55,581 nucleotides of DNA, taken from Alphaproteobacteria bacterium (GTDB taxonomy: Bacteria; Pseudomonadota; Alphaproteobacteria; Micavibrionales; Micavibrionaceae). This document shows positions 40,105 to 48,489 of the stretch, piece after piece. The notes under the pieces are model-generated. The model was not told the DNA's origin, made no database searches, and saw nothing but the letters and a program-made list of their open reading frames with translations. Position numbers and translations under genes: made by a program. Within the stretch, counting starts at the first letter, position 1, and each line of letters opens with the position of its first letter. The stretch spans positions 1-55,581 of the forward strand of contig JAKLKY010000008.1 of the NCBI GenBank assembly GCA_023150415.1. The letters run 5' to 3'.

Positions 40105-40166
40105 GTAACGAAGCAGCGAAGAAACGAAGTTTATAGGATTCCTTCGCATCTTCGGTTCTTCGTTAC
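40105..40166. repeat. GTAACGAAG hairpin repeat
   Basis: Arms GTAACGAAG and CTTCGTTAC enclose degenerate copies of the same word (GCGAAG, ACGAAG, CTTCG). It lies between two cargo genes. Confidence 0.7.
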
Positions 40167-40217
40167 AAAACAACAGCAGGTGCATTAAACCGCTGATATG
40201 ATTATTAAAAATAAATC

Positions 40218-40248
40218 TTGACTCTCTCTCTCTCTCTTGCTTTATGAT
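40218..40248 (+). promoter_or_regulatory. Possible promoter with a (CT)8 spacer tract
   Basis: A -35 TTGACT (40218-40223) and a -10 TATGAT (40243-40248) are separated by 19 bases, most of them a (CT)8 dinucleotide tract (40222-40237). Loss of one CT would give the optimal 17. Slippage in such a tract could switch the gene downstream on and off. The tract is plain; the promoter is inferred. Confidence 0.45.
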
Positions 40249-40282
40249 AAACAGAAATCAACTGCTTAAGGAAGGAAGAGAT

Positions 40283-41059
40283 ATGACAGACAAAAACAAA
40301 GAAGGAAAATCTGATGCTATTACAAAAAATTGTTCTCCTTCGGCCATAGCCAAAATGATGCGGTTCGTTCTTACGACGGATATAGAAGAAACGACAATAA
40401 TTGATGATCCGAAGGTTGATGTGTTTGATAAGTATAAAAGAGCTCAAGAATTGATAGATACAATAGAGCGGAAAATACAACAACTTGACGAGAATAAAGT
40501 TGGCGTATTCAATGGAATTATTATTGTTAATGATATAGATAATATCACAGATAAGGATGGTAAATATTACGATCCCTTGCTCCCTATTGCCTGGATATGT
40601 AAATCATTTAATGAAATAGCATATATTTGCAATAAAAATGAAGAACTTCATAGTTTTTTTAAGGATAAATTATTGAGTAAATTTACTTCTGACGGTTCTA
40701 CCAGTGGAAGTTTTAGTAACGGTGCTACAATTGAAAGTTTTAGAATGTATTCTTATTATCTTGCACTGTTGAGAGCACAGTTAGGACAAAATATAACAAG
40801 CGACTTTGTGTCAATTGATGTTGCAGTTGAAATTTTAAATGAGGCAATCAAAGTTGGCGCATTGGATTCTGATGGCATAAAACGATCTCTAGAAGATAGT
40901 TACGAGTCTGATGCTGAGGTTGATTTCGTTAATGGGGGTTGGCCTGGATTAACTAAAGAAGAAGACGATGCATATCGAGATGCAATTGCCAGAATTGGAA
41001 TTGATAGTTCTGATGAGGAGCCCGAGTCAGATTCTAAGCCAGAACCCGGGCTTGGCTAG
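40283..41059 (+). CDS. Hypothetical protein, 258 aa (cargo)
   Basis: Not recognised. AT-rich, soluble and acidic, with a mostly helical N-terminal half (Y-K-R-A-Q-E-L-I-D-T-I-E-R-K-I) and a low-complexity acidic tail (S-S-D-E-E-P-E-S-D-S-K-P-E-P). The start at M-T-D-K-N-K-E has a strong GGAAGGAAG ribosome site; an ATG 13 codons upstream falls inside the possible promoter's -10 region. It has its own candidate promoter with a CT tract and a terminator after it, so it forms a separate expression unit within the virion gene block. Confidence 0.6.
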   Translation: MTDKNKEGKSDAITKNCSPSAIAKMMRFVLTTDIEETTIIDDPKVDVFDKYKRAQELIDTIERKIQQLDENKVGVFNGIIIVNDIDNITDKDGKYYDPLLPIAWICKSFNEIAYICNKNEELHSFFKDKLLSKFTSDGSTSGSFSNGATIESFRMYSYYLALLRAQLGQNITSDFVSIDVAVEILNEAIKVGALDSDGIKRSLEDSYESDAEVDFVNGGWPGLTKEEDDAYRDAIARIGIDSSDEEPESDSKPEPGLG

Positions 41060-41083
41060 TCAAACGGAATCCTTAGGGCAATC

Positions 41084-41110
41084 GGGGACACATTAAAGTA
41101 ATGTGTCCCC
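41084..41110. repeat. GGGGACACATTA palindrome
   Basis: 12-base perfect arms around AAG; nearly the same as the copy inside the hydrolase gene at 9291-9317. Lies between the cargo gene and its terminator. Confidence 0.92.
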
Positions 41111-41142
41111 GTTTTAAGAAAGCACAAATTTTATTCTCTCAA

Positions 41143-41166
41143 AACCCGCCCACCGGCGGGTTTTTT
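41143..41166 (+). terminator. Intrinsic terminator of the 258-aa cargo gene
   Basis: AACCCGCC, loop CACC, GGCGGGTT, then TTTTGTTTTTG. Same core as the terminator at 40071. Confidence 0.85.
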
Positions 41167-41172
41167 GTTTTT

Positions 41173-41263
41173 GTCATCGCCTGAATTGCGGAGCAATTCT
41201 AAGGCGACCCAGCTTTGAGATTCTGGATCCCCTTAGGATTTGCACGCAAATCCGGGGGATGAC
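41173..41263. repeat. GTCATCGCC...GGGGGATGAC composite repeat, copy 1
   Basis: About 91 bases with ends GTCATC and GATGAC inverted, containing GAATTGC/GCAATTC and GGATTTGC/GCAAATCC hairpins and the internal CTGGATCCCC. A second copy lies at 49847-49948. Elements with CTGGATCCCC...GGGGATGAC are familiar in alphaproteobacterial intergenic DNA. The sequence up to the gp12-like ATG holds only a ribosome site. Confidence 0.85.
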
Positions 41264-41306
41264 GTTTTTTCAATCATGATCCAATCGCAACAACCAAGGA
41301 AAACAC

Positions 41307-43229
41307 ATGACACGCTTACGCGAGATCAAGACGAATTTCACGGCTGGCGAAGTCTCGCCTGATTTGCTGGGGCGCGGGGATTTGCGCGCGTATGAGAACG
41401 GCGCGCTGGCGCTGCGCAATGTTTTCATCAAGCCGACGGGCGGGGTAAGCCGTCGTTCCGGCCTTGCGTTCGTCGACACGGTGGCGGGCGTGGGGAAACT
41501 GGTGGCGTTTGAATTCAACACGCAGCAGACGTATTTGTTGGTGCTGACGGACTCGCAGATTGCGATTTATCTGGGCGGCATGCTGGAGGAAACTGTGATC
41601 GCGCCGTGGAATGTGGAGCAGATCACGCAGCTGGTCTGGACGCAAAGCGCGGATACGATGCTGTTCACCCATCCCGATCTGCCGCCCAAGAAACTGACGC
41701 GCAGCGCAGGCGGTACCTGGAGCTTAAGCGACTGGAATTTTTTCACCGACAAGAACGTGATTTATCAGCCCTTCTTCAAATTTGCGGACTCACAAATTAC
41801 GCTGACGCCGAGCGCGACGACGGGCACGATCACGCTTACGGCATCGTCCGCCGTGTTCGAGGCGGGGCATGAAAACACGCGTTTATTCGTCGCGGGGCGG
41901 CAGGTGCAGATCACAGATTACGATTCCCCGACTGTGGTCACGGGCACCGTCATTCAGGAGGAAGACGAGGACGGCGATCTTACCGGCCTGCCCAACACCG
42001 ATGCGACGATCGACTGGGCCGAGCAGGCGTTCAGCCCTGTGCGCGGCTATCCCGCCACGGTGGCCTTCCATCAAGACAGGCTGGTGATTGGCGGCAGTCG
42101 GGACCTGCCCAACCGTCTGTGGTTTTCAAAATCAGGTGATCTATTCAATTTCGACCTGGGTGAGGGGCTGGATGATGAAGCCATCGAATTTGCGATCCTG
42201 TCCGATCAGGTTAACGCAATTCGCGGCATATTCTCCGGCCGGCATTTGCAGGTGTTCACATCGGGCGCGGAATGGATGGTGACGGGTGATCCACTGACGC
42301 CGACGGCGGTGCAGATCCGCAGGCAAACGCGCATCGGTTCGGTGGTGGAGCGTTATATTCCGCCCGTGAATGTCGATGGTGCGACGCTGTATGTGGCGCG
42401 CAACAGGCAGGAAATTCATGAGTTTTTGTATACGGATGTGGAGCAGGCCTATAGCTCGTCCGATCTGTCTTTGCTGTCGCGGCATATCATCGCCGATCCA
42501 CGCGATCAGGATTTCGATCAGAAGCGGCGCTTGCTGTTCCTGGTGCGCGGCGACGGGAAATTCGCGACGCTCACCATTTACCGCTCGGAACAGGTGGCGG
42601 CATGGACAGTGCATGAAACCGATGGTGCTGTGCAATCGGTGGCGGTGGTGGGCGATGAGGTTTATCTGCTGATCACGCGCGGGGAGAATATCACGATCGA
42701 GCAATTCGATGATGCGTTTTATCTCGACTCGGCGCTGGCGGGGGAAGTGATGGAGCCCGCCACCACATGGTCGGGTCTGGATCATCTGGAAGGGCAGAGT
42801 GTGGCGATCATCGCCGATGGTGTTCCCGTTGGCAACAAAACTGTGACGAGCGGCGAGGTGGTGCTGGATGATCCGGCGCTGAGCGTTCAGATCGGCCTGC
42901 CCTTCACGCACCGTATTGAGCCGCTGCCGCCCAGTGATATCGGCAATGCCGGCTCGGGGCGGCGTGTGCGGCTGGTGCAAGGGATCTTCCGGGTACAGGA
43001 CACGGCGGCGTTGCGTCTTGATGTCGGGCGTGGGCTAAAGGATGTGCCGCTGCGCCAATTCGGCGCGCCGATCCTTGACGCGCCGCCACCGCTCACCAGC
43101 GGTGATATCCGCGTGCGCGCGCTGGGCTGGCAGAACGACACGACCAAGGCGCTGTGGCGGATTGAGCAAGATGCGCCGCTGCCTTTTACGTTGCTGTCGG
43201 TGTCGACGGAATTGAAAGTGAATGATTAA
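41307..43229 (+). CDS. Tail tubular protein B / tail nozzle, T7 gp12-like
   Basis: 640 residues. The opening T-N-F-T-A-G-E-V-S-P-D-L-L-G-R-G-D and N-G-A-L-A-L-R-N-V-F-I-K-P-T-G-G-V is the signature of podoviral nozzle proteins, and P-A-T-V-A-F-H-Q-D-R-L-V-I-G-G-S and W-F-S-K-S-G-D-L-F-N-F are conserved in the central beta-propeller. The protein forms the tail tip through which DNA leaves. CCAAGGAAAAC precedes the ATG. Confidence 0.92.
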   Translation: MTRLREIKTNFTAGEVSPDLLGRGDLRAYENGALALRNVFIKPTGGVSRRSGLAFVDTVAGVGKLVAFEFNTQQTYLLVLTDSQIAIYLGGMLEETVIAPWNVEQITQLVWTQSADTMLFTHPDLPPKKLTRSAGGTWSLSDWNFFTDKNVIYQPFFKFADSQITLTPSATTGTITLTASSAVFEAGHENTRLFVAGRQVQITDYDSPTVVTGTVIQEEDEDGDLTGLPNTDATIDWAEQAFSPVRGYPATVAFHQDRLVIGGSRDLPNRLWFSKSGDLFNFDLGEGLDDEAIEFAILSDQVNAIRGIFSGRHLQVFTSGAEWMVTGDPLTPTAVQIRRQTRIGSVVERYIPPVNVDGATLYVARNRQEIHEFLYTDVEQAYSSSDLSLLSRHIIADPRDQDFDQKRRLLFLVRGDGKFATLTIYRSEQVAAWTVHETDGAVQSVAVVGDEVYLLITRGENITIEQFDDAFYLDSALAGEVMEPATTWSGLDHLEGQSVAIIADGVPVGNKTVTSGEVVLDDPALSVQIGLPFTHRIEPLPPSDIGNAGSGRRVRLVQGIFRVQDTAALRLDVGRGLKDVPLRQFGAPILDAPPPLTSGDIRVRALGWQNDTTKALWRIEQDAPLPFTLLSVSTELKVND

Positions 43230-43243
43230 AAGATTGTAATTTT

Positions 43244-43324
43244 ACCGCCAAGGCGCCATAGACGCCAAAAAAATCGCCAAGAGAATCATTCTTGGGATGC
43301 TTGGCTTGTTGGCGCCTTGGCGGT
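43244..43324. repeat. ACCGCCAAGGCGCCA long inverted repeat
   Basis: Perfect 15-base arms at 43244-43258 and 43310-43324, with a nested hairpin (CCAAGA / TTCTTGG). Word structure (GGCGCC, CCAAG) resembles the other hairpin repeats. Lies between two virion genes. Confidence 0.9.
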
Positions 43325-43359
43325 TCCCTGCACATATTCTTGAGAGAAAGGAAACAATC

Positions 43360-43848
43360 ATGGGATCGTTTGAACGTGTTTTGAGTTTTATACCGATGGC
43401 GCAAACGGGCCTCGGCTTCCTTGATGATCGCAGTGCCGAAGATCAGGCCATTGCACAGCTGCAGGCGCGCCAGGATGAGAATTTGCGGCAGCTGGAGCAA
43501 AATGCCGCGCTGGATCGCGCAACGCTGGCGGCGCAATCCAAACAGGCGGAGCAAAATCGTTTGGCAGCGCTGCGCCGCGCGGTGGCGCGTCAGCGCGCGC
43601 AGTTTGGCGGGCAGGGGATCGGCGTGGAAGGCGGATCGCAAAACGCGGTGATGCTGGGCCTGTTCGATGAATCCGAGGACGAGCGTGAACAGCGCGAGAA
43701 AATGGATGCCCTGCGCGAAAACGCCATCAATCAGAATCTAGAACAACAACGCAGCCTGAACGTGCTGCAGCGTGAACAGCTCCGCCAGCGGCAGAAATTG
43801 GGACGCACGCGCTCATGGCTGGATCTGGCGGGCGGGGTGTTGTTTTAA
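43360..43848 (+). CDS. Internal virion protein, T7 gp14-position
   Basis: 162 residues, rich in Q, A, R and L and almost wholly helical (A-I-A-Q-L-Q-A-R-Q-D-E-N-L-R-Q-L-E; R-Q-R-A-Q-F-G-G-Q-G-I-G-V-E-G-G-S). Proteins of this build follow the nozzle gene in podoviruses and act as gp14-like internal or ejection proteins, with G-G-Q-G-I typical. The start at M-G-S-F-E-R-V has an AAAGGAAAC ribosome site; a longer frame upstream would run through the inverted repeat. gp15 and gp16 homologues, which normally come next, are absent. Confidence 0.75.
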   Translation: MGSFERVLSFIPMAQTGLGFLDDRSAEDQAIAQLQARQDENLRQLEQNAALDRATLAAQSKQAEQNRLAALRRAVARQRAQFGGQGIGVEGGSQNAVMLGLFDESEDEREQREKMDALRENAINQNLEQQRSLNVLQREQLRQRQKLGRTRSWLDLAGGVLF

Positions 43849-43873
43849 CGCGGGATGTAAAATTACGTATACT

Positions 43874-43901
43874 GGGGACGCAACAAAAAGGTTGCGTCCC
43901 C
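43874..43901. repeat. GGGGACGCAAC palindrome, second identical copy
   Basis: Identical over 28 bases to 21158-21185. It lies between the internal virion protein and the tail-spike gene; the trailing TTTTTC could make it a terminator. Confidence 0.92.
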
Positions 43902-43926
43902 ATTTTTCATACATGGAGAGAAATTT

Positions 43927-45954
43927 ATGACCGACCACATCAAGATGCCGGATGTGACGCCGATTGTGCGTTACCTGGCCGATGGCGAGCAGACCACGTT
44001 TGCCTATCCGTTTCCGATTTTCGCCTCCGAGGATCTGGGCGTTTACATCGACGGCGCGAAGCAGGTGAGCGGATACGCCCTCACCGGCGCGGGCGTAACG
44101 GGCGGCGGCGACGTGACATTTGAAACGCCGCCTGCCGATGGTGCGCTGGTGACGCTGGCGCGCGAATTGCCGATCGAGCGCGTGACGGATTATCTGGAAG
44201 GCGGCGATTTTTCCGCCAATTCGATCAACACGGAACTTGATTATCTGGTGGCTGCGCTGCAGCAGGTCGACCGCGCCAATGATCTTACGCTGCGCTACAG
44301 CGATTTCGAAGCGCCGGGCGATGCCGTGTTGCCGACCAAAGCCTTGCGCGCGAACAAGGCGCTGGGGTTTGATGGTGATGGCAATCCCGTGGCTGTATCG
44401 CTGGAAGGCTCGATGGCCGCGCCGGATTTCACGGCACAAGGCACGGGGGCGGTGACGCGCACGGCGACGGATAAGCTGGGCGATCTGATTTCTGTGAAAG
44501 ATTTCGGCGCGGCGGGCGACGGCATCACGGACGACACGCTGGCGTTTCAGAAGGCGCTGGCGGTGCATGATGCGATCCTGATCCCGCGCGGCGTGTTTTT
44601 GATTACGGGCACGGTGTCGCTGGACACACGCAAATCCCTCATTGGTCTGGGCCAGCGCAGCGTCATCAAGGCGCAGAGCAACAGTTTCTTTGCCCTTGAA
44701 ATTCCCGCGGGTTTCACAACCGTCAGCAATCTGCGCATCGAAGGCGGGCTGGTCGGCATCAAGCTGTGGGGCAAGGATGCCGAATGCGTGCAGAACACGG
44801 TTTCCGACGTGCAGATCATCGGTGCGGCGACGGGTATCGTGCTGGACGGGTATAATGATACGAACAAGCCATGCTACTGGAACCATTTTTCCCGTGTGCT
44901 TATCGAGCAGCCGACGTTGCACGGTGTGCATATGATCCGCACCGGCGTGGGCGACACGCCGAATGCAAATAGATTTTACGCGGTGCGGGTCTTTTCAAAG
45001 AGCGCGCCGACGACGGGCAGCGGTTTTTACGTCGAACATGGCGCGTTCAACAACAGCTTCGTCGATTGCGAGGCAAATGTGAACGGCCCCACGGCGCATT
45101 CGTGTTTTCGCATTGGCGCGGGCAGCAACAAGACGATGCTGATTAACCTGCTGACGGAATCCACCAACACGGTGCCGAATGTACGGCTGGATGCGGGATC
45201 CGTTGAAACCATCATTATGAACCTTACGGCCACCAGCGATGGTGCTGCGATTTACGATTTCTCCGGCGGGAATTACGAGGCGCTGAATGCCGGGTTTCCT
45301 GTAAAAAATCGCATGCGCAAAACCAGCGTGACGGATCTGAACACGACGCTGCAGCGCTTCGACACGGAATTCATCGACACGCCGGGCACGGTGGCGCTTG
45401 ATCTTTCGCATTCCGTGCATATTGTCAACGCCACCAGCGGCGCGATCACCACGACCTTACCCGCCGCGGCAGACGCCGTGGGCGTGCAGATGACGGTGAA
45501 GAAGGTCGACGGAACGGCCAACATCGTCACCGTCAACGAAGATAGCGGGCCGGGGCCGGATGGAAAAGAAATTCAGCTCGGCGGTGCGAATGATTTTGTG
45601 ACGATCTTATCCAATGGCGCCAGCTGGTTTATCACGGCTTCAAACCGCCAGTCGGCGAATACGCGCTATCACGACGGCACGGGCACGTATGATATCGACA
45701 TGGCGGTGGATACGTATCTGCTCTCCAGCTTTGGTGGCCCGATGACAGCGCGCCTGCCGCCGGCGGATGCGACGGAGTCGATCGGGCGTTGCATCACCAT
45801 CAAGAAGACCGATCTCTCCGGCAACGCCATCACCGTGACGGAACAGGGTGGCACCGGGCCCGACCAGTCGCCGCAATCTTTATCAGCGCAGTGGCAATCC
45901 ATCACCGTGCTGTCCAACGGCGCAGATTGGTATGTGACGGCGCGGTATCCGTGA
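43927..45954 (+). CDS. Tail spike, T7-fibre-like N-terminus and pectate-lyase fold
   Basis: 675 residues. Residues 1-130 match the podoviral tail-attachment domain (V-R-Y-L-A-D-G-E-Q-T-T-F-A-Y-P-F; L-E-G-G-D-F-S-A-N-S-I-N-T-E-L-D). From about 175 the V-K-D-F-G-A-A-G-D-G-I-T-D-D-T motif starts a right-handed beta-helix of the pectate-lyase superfamily, typical of polysaccharide-binding or cleaving spikes. The C-terminus holds two tandem modules (about 489-573 and 588-675) sharing L-S-N-G-A-x-W-x-x-T-A. The target is probably a surface polysaccharide of a related cell. Confidence 0.88.
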   Translation: MTDHIKMPDVTPIVRYLADGEQTTFAYPFPIFASEDLGVYIDGAKQVSGYALTGAGVTGGGDVTFETPPADGALVTLARELPIERVTDYLEGGDFSANSINTELDYLVAALQQVDRANDLTLRYSDFEAPGDAVLPTKALRANKALGFDGDGNPVAVSLEGSMAAPDFTAQGTGAVTRTATDKLGDLISVKDFGAAGDGITDDTLAFQKALAVHDAILIPRGVFLITGTVSLDTRKSLIGLGQRSVIKAQSNSFFALEIPAGFTTVSNLRIEGGLVGIKLWGKDAECVQNTVSDVQIIGAATGIVLDGYNDTNKPCYWNHFSRVLIEQPTLHGVHMIRTGVGDTPNANRFYAVRVFSKSAPTTGSGFYVEHGAFNNSFVDCEANVNGPTAHSCFRIGAGSNKTMLINLLTESTNTVPNVRLDAGSVETIIMNLTATSDGAAIYDFSGGNYEALNAGFPVKNRMRKTSVTDLNTTLQRFDTEFIDTPGTVALDLSHSVHIVNATSGAITTTLPAAADAVGVQMTVKKVDGTANIVTVNEDSGPGPDGKEIQLGGANDFVTILSNGASWFITASNRQSANTRYHDGTGTYDIDMAVDTYLLSSFGGPMTARLPPADATESIGRCITIKKTDLSGNAITVTEQGGTGPDQSPQSLSAQWQSITVLSNGADWYVTARYP

Positions 45955-46002
45955 CGATCGGTAGCAAGTAACCAGAAGCCAGTAACGAGAAAAGGAAACT
46001 TG

Positions 46003-46311
46003 ATGAACGAAATCACAACGCCGGAAGCGAGGGAGCAAATCGCGAAATTCTTGCCGAACGCCATTCAAACCGCTTTGAAATCCTATGAGGAGTTTTTAGG
46101 CACGCCCAAGGAAGAGGGCAGTAAAATCGACCCCAAGACTTTCAAGGCGCGTCACGATGCATGCAAGGGGGCGTTGTCGCATTTGGCATCCTTGCTGGAT
46201 TTGTATGATGCGCTGGAGAAAGCGCATGGACCAGCGCAAGACCCCAAACTGCCAATATATATCAAAGCAGCGACAGAGGAGATCGATAGATACGATAAAA
46301 ATAATTCTTGA
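46003..46311 (+). CDS. Hypothetical protein, possible small terminase
   Basis: 102 residues, charged and helical, not recognised by sequence (F-K-A-R-H-D-A-C-K-G-A-L-S-H-L-A-S-L-L-D). It stands between the tail spike and the large terminase, where T7 has gp18, the small terminase of similar size, so that role is possible. The ATG follows AAAGGAAACTTG; a TTG one codon before is less likely. Confidence 0.55.
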   Translation: MNEITTPEAREQIAKFLPNAIQTALKSYEEFLGTPKEEGSKIDPKTFKARHDACKGALSHLASLLDLYDALEKAHGPAQDPKLPIYIKAATEEIDRYDKNNS

Positions 46312-46337
46312 CGTAATTATATTATAATGTGTATGAT
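46308..46337 (+). promoter_or_regulatory. Possible promoter of the 181-aa cargo gene
   Basis: TTGACG, 18-base spacer, TATGAT. The -10 ends five bases before the ATG and there is no ribosome site, so a transcript would be leaderless. A TATAAT at 46323-46328 is an alternative -10 without a good -35. Confidence 0.35.
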
Positions 46338-46342
46338 TTGCT

Positions 46343-46888
46343 ATGTTTCAGCAATCGACACTTGCTCCGGCCTTTGTTAAAGCACGATGTGCCTATGAGC
46401 GCAGCGTAGATCCGGCACGGCCTATGGATTCGATTGCATCGTTGATGGAGGCGCAGTCTTATCTAGCGCAGATTTATCAAGAAATAGGGCGAGATCGGGC
46501 TGTTACGCTTAAGGCATGGCATGCGATTGATGTAAATAATCCCTCTGAGGCTTGGTATACGGCGGTGCGAACTTATGCTTATTTTTACGCGTCGCTAATG
46601 AAAGGAATGGGAGAGTTTTCACCGCTTTTTAATAAAAATTGCTCCTCTGAAATTCGGGCGGCTCTGGGTCTTCCGATTCTGGTAGGTCTTTACAGCGGAG
46701 CCAAATGTGATCCGTCGGCTTCACCAACATTAGGTTTACGTTCGGCGCTTTTAGATCTCAAATTTGATTTGGGACTGCTAAATTATGAGGTAGATGATAA
46801 AACATGGATATCATTAGGAATAAGTCCAAGGGCAATTAAAAATTTGGAGCAACAACCTACTTTCCCTGATCTTATTTTGGCGAATTAA
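46343..46888 (+). CDS. Hypothetical protein, 181 aa (cargo)
   Basis: Not recognised. Soluble, helical, AT-richer than the virion genes. It has Y-L-A-Q-I-Y-Q-E-I-G-R-D-R near residue 36 and A-L-G-L-P-I-L-V-G-L-Y-S-G-A-K near 112. No ribosome site is visible before the ATG. A strong terminator follows, so with its candidate promoter it forms a second independent unit inserted between virion genes, just ahead of the terminase. Confidence 0.55.
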   Translation: MFQQSTLAPAFVKARCAYERSVDPARPMDSIASLMEAQSYLAQIYQEIGRDRAVTLKAWHAIDVNNPSEAWYTAVRTYAYFYASLMKGMGEFSPLFNKNCSSEIRAALGLPILVGLYSGAKCDPSASPTLGLRSALLDLKFDLGLLNYEVDDKTWISLGISPRAIKNLEQQPTFPDLILAN

Positions 46889-46936
46889 ACACTTCTGCAA
46901 GTGATTGAAAATTATTTCTTATACGCTTTGTAAATT

Positions 46937-46960
46937 CCCCCGCCGTGTGCGGGGTTTTTT
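46937..46960 (+). terminator. Intrinsic terminator before the terminase gene
   Basis: CCCCGC, loop CGTGT, GCGGGG, then T6. It would end the cargo transcript 40 bases before the terminase start. Confidence 0.85.
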
Positions 46961-46999
46961 ATTGTCCGCATCACAACCTTGTTTCAGGAACCCAAATGC

Positions 47000-48487
47000 A
47001 TGACCAAAACACCGACGATGACCGAAGCCGATTTCACGCTGTTCACCGTGCTGTGGAACCAGCGCCAGAATATGCGTACGCCTGCCGTTCATTTCACAAT
47101 GGCGCGCTGGCTGGAGGCGATGAACGCGTTGGCCAATCCACGCCTGTTGCTGCAGGCGTTTCGCGGCAGCGGCAAGAGCACGATTGCGGGGCTGTTTGCG
47201 GCGTGGATTTTGTATCGCAATCCGGATTTGCGCATCCTTGTCATCGCGGCGGATGAGGCGCTGGCGGCCAAGATGGTGCGCAACGTCAAACGCATTCTGG
47301 AACGTCATCCGCTGACCGCGCATCTCAAGCCAAAGACGGCTGAGGAATGGGGAGGGGACCGTTTCACCGTGCAGCGCTGGCTGGCGCTGCGCGATCCCTC
47401 CATGCTGGCCAAGGGGATCGGCGCGAATGTCACGGGCACGCGCGCGGATGTGATTATCTGCGACGACGTTGAAGTGCCGAATACAAGCGACACCGCGCAT
47501 AAGCGCCTTGAACTGCGCGAGCGGCTGGCAGAGCTATCCTTTATCCTCACCCCCGGCGGGACAATGTTATATCTGGGCACGCCGCATAGCTATTACACGA
47601 TTTACGCCGATGCACCGCGCGCCGAGATCGGAGAGGAGCGCGTGTTTCTGCACGGGTATGTGCGACTATCGCTGCCGATTATTGACGGCAACGGAGAAAG
47701 CGTCTGGCCGGAGCGATTTACGCAGGCACAGGTGAAGCAAATTCTGACCACGTCCGGCCCTGCGCGTTTTGCCTCACAAATGTTGTTGCAGCCACGCAAT
47801 ATCGCACAGGCGCGGCTCGATCCCGCTTTGCTGAATTTCTACGATGAGGAAATCAACTATACGCGCGAACTACAAAGTCTGTTTATCGGAGGGCGCAAGA
47901 TGGTCTCCGCAAGCGCATGGTGGGATCCGGCCTTTGGCTCCGCCACCGGCGACCGCAGCGTCCTGGCCGTGGTGTATGCAGACGGCGAGGGGCGGCTTTA
48001 TCTGCACAGGGTAGTGTATTTGAAGATCAATCTTTTACCTGAGGAAAACGAAGCCCAGCACCAATGCCGCATCATCGCCGCACACGCCAAGGAATTTTAT
48101 CTGCCCTCCGTCACCGTGGAAACCAATGGCATTGGAAAATTTCTTCCGGGGTTGCTGCGCAATGAAATGGCGCGTTCAAAAACCCCTTGCAGCGTGGTGG
48201 AGGCCATCAGCCGCCGGAAGAAAGAAGAGCGCATTCTTGAATCCTTTGAGGTTCTGCTGGCGGCGCGGCGGCTGTATGTGCATCGCAGTCTTCAGAAATC
48301 ACCCTTTATGGCCGAGATGCAGGAATGGCAGGCCGATGGCGGCGCGTGTCATGATGACGGGCTGGATGCCGCCGCCGGCGCGCTGTCGCAGCAGCCCATG
48401 CGCCTGGCGCGCCTTTACGGTTCCGGCGCGCAAGGCTGGATGCAGGCTGCACGGCCTATGCAGGGCAAAACAGAGTTTGAGGTGTAA
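47000..48487 (+). CDS. Large terminase subunit, T7 gp19-like
   Basis: The ATP-driven motor and nuclease that cuts DNA and packs it into heads; about 495 residues from M-T-K-T-P. ATPase motifs: Walker A A-F-R-G-S-G-K-S-T near residue 53, Walker B D-V-I-I-C-D-D-V-E near 153 and the coupling motif Y-L-G-T-P-H near 192. The nuclease domain has acidic sites in W-W-D-P-A-F-G and D-D-G-L-D-A. A possible start seven codons upstream exists. All catalytic residues I can check are intact, so packaging should be possible. Confidence 0.93.
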   Translation: MTKTPTMTEADFTLFTVLWNQRQNMRTPAVHFTMARWLEAMNALANPRLLLQAFRGSGKSTIAGLFAAWILYRNPDLRILVIAADEALAAKMVRNVKRILERHPLTAHLKPKTAEEWGGDRFTVQRWLALRDPSMLAKGIGANVTGTRADVIICDDVEVPNTSDTAHKRLELRERLAELSFILTPGGTMLYLGTPHSYYTIYADAPRAEIGEERVFLHGYVRLSLPIIDGNGESVWPERFTQAQVKQILTTSGPARFASQMLLQPRNIAQARLDPALLNFYDEEINYTRELQSLFIGGRKMVSASAWWDPAFGSATGDRSVLAVVYADGEGRLYLHRVVYLKINLLPEENEAQHQCRIIAAHAKEFYLPSVTVETNGIGKFLPGLLRNEMARSKTPCSVVEAISRRKKEERILESFEVLLAARRLYVHRSLQKSPFMAEMQEWQADGGACHDDGLDAAAGALSQQPMRLARLYGSGAQGWMQAARPMQGKTEFEV

Positions 48488-48489
48488 TC

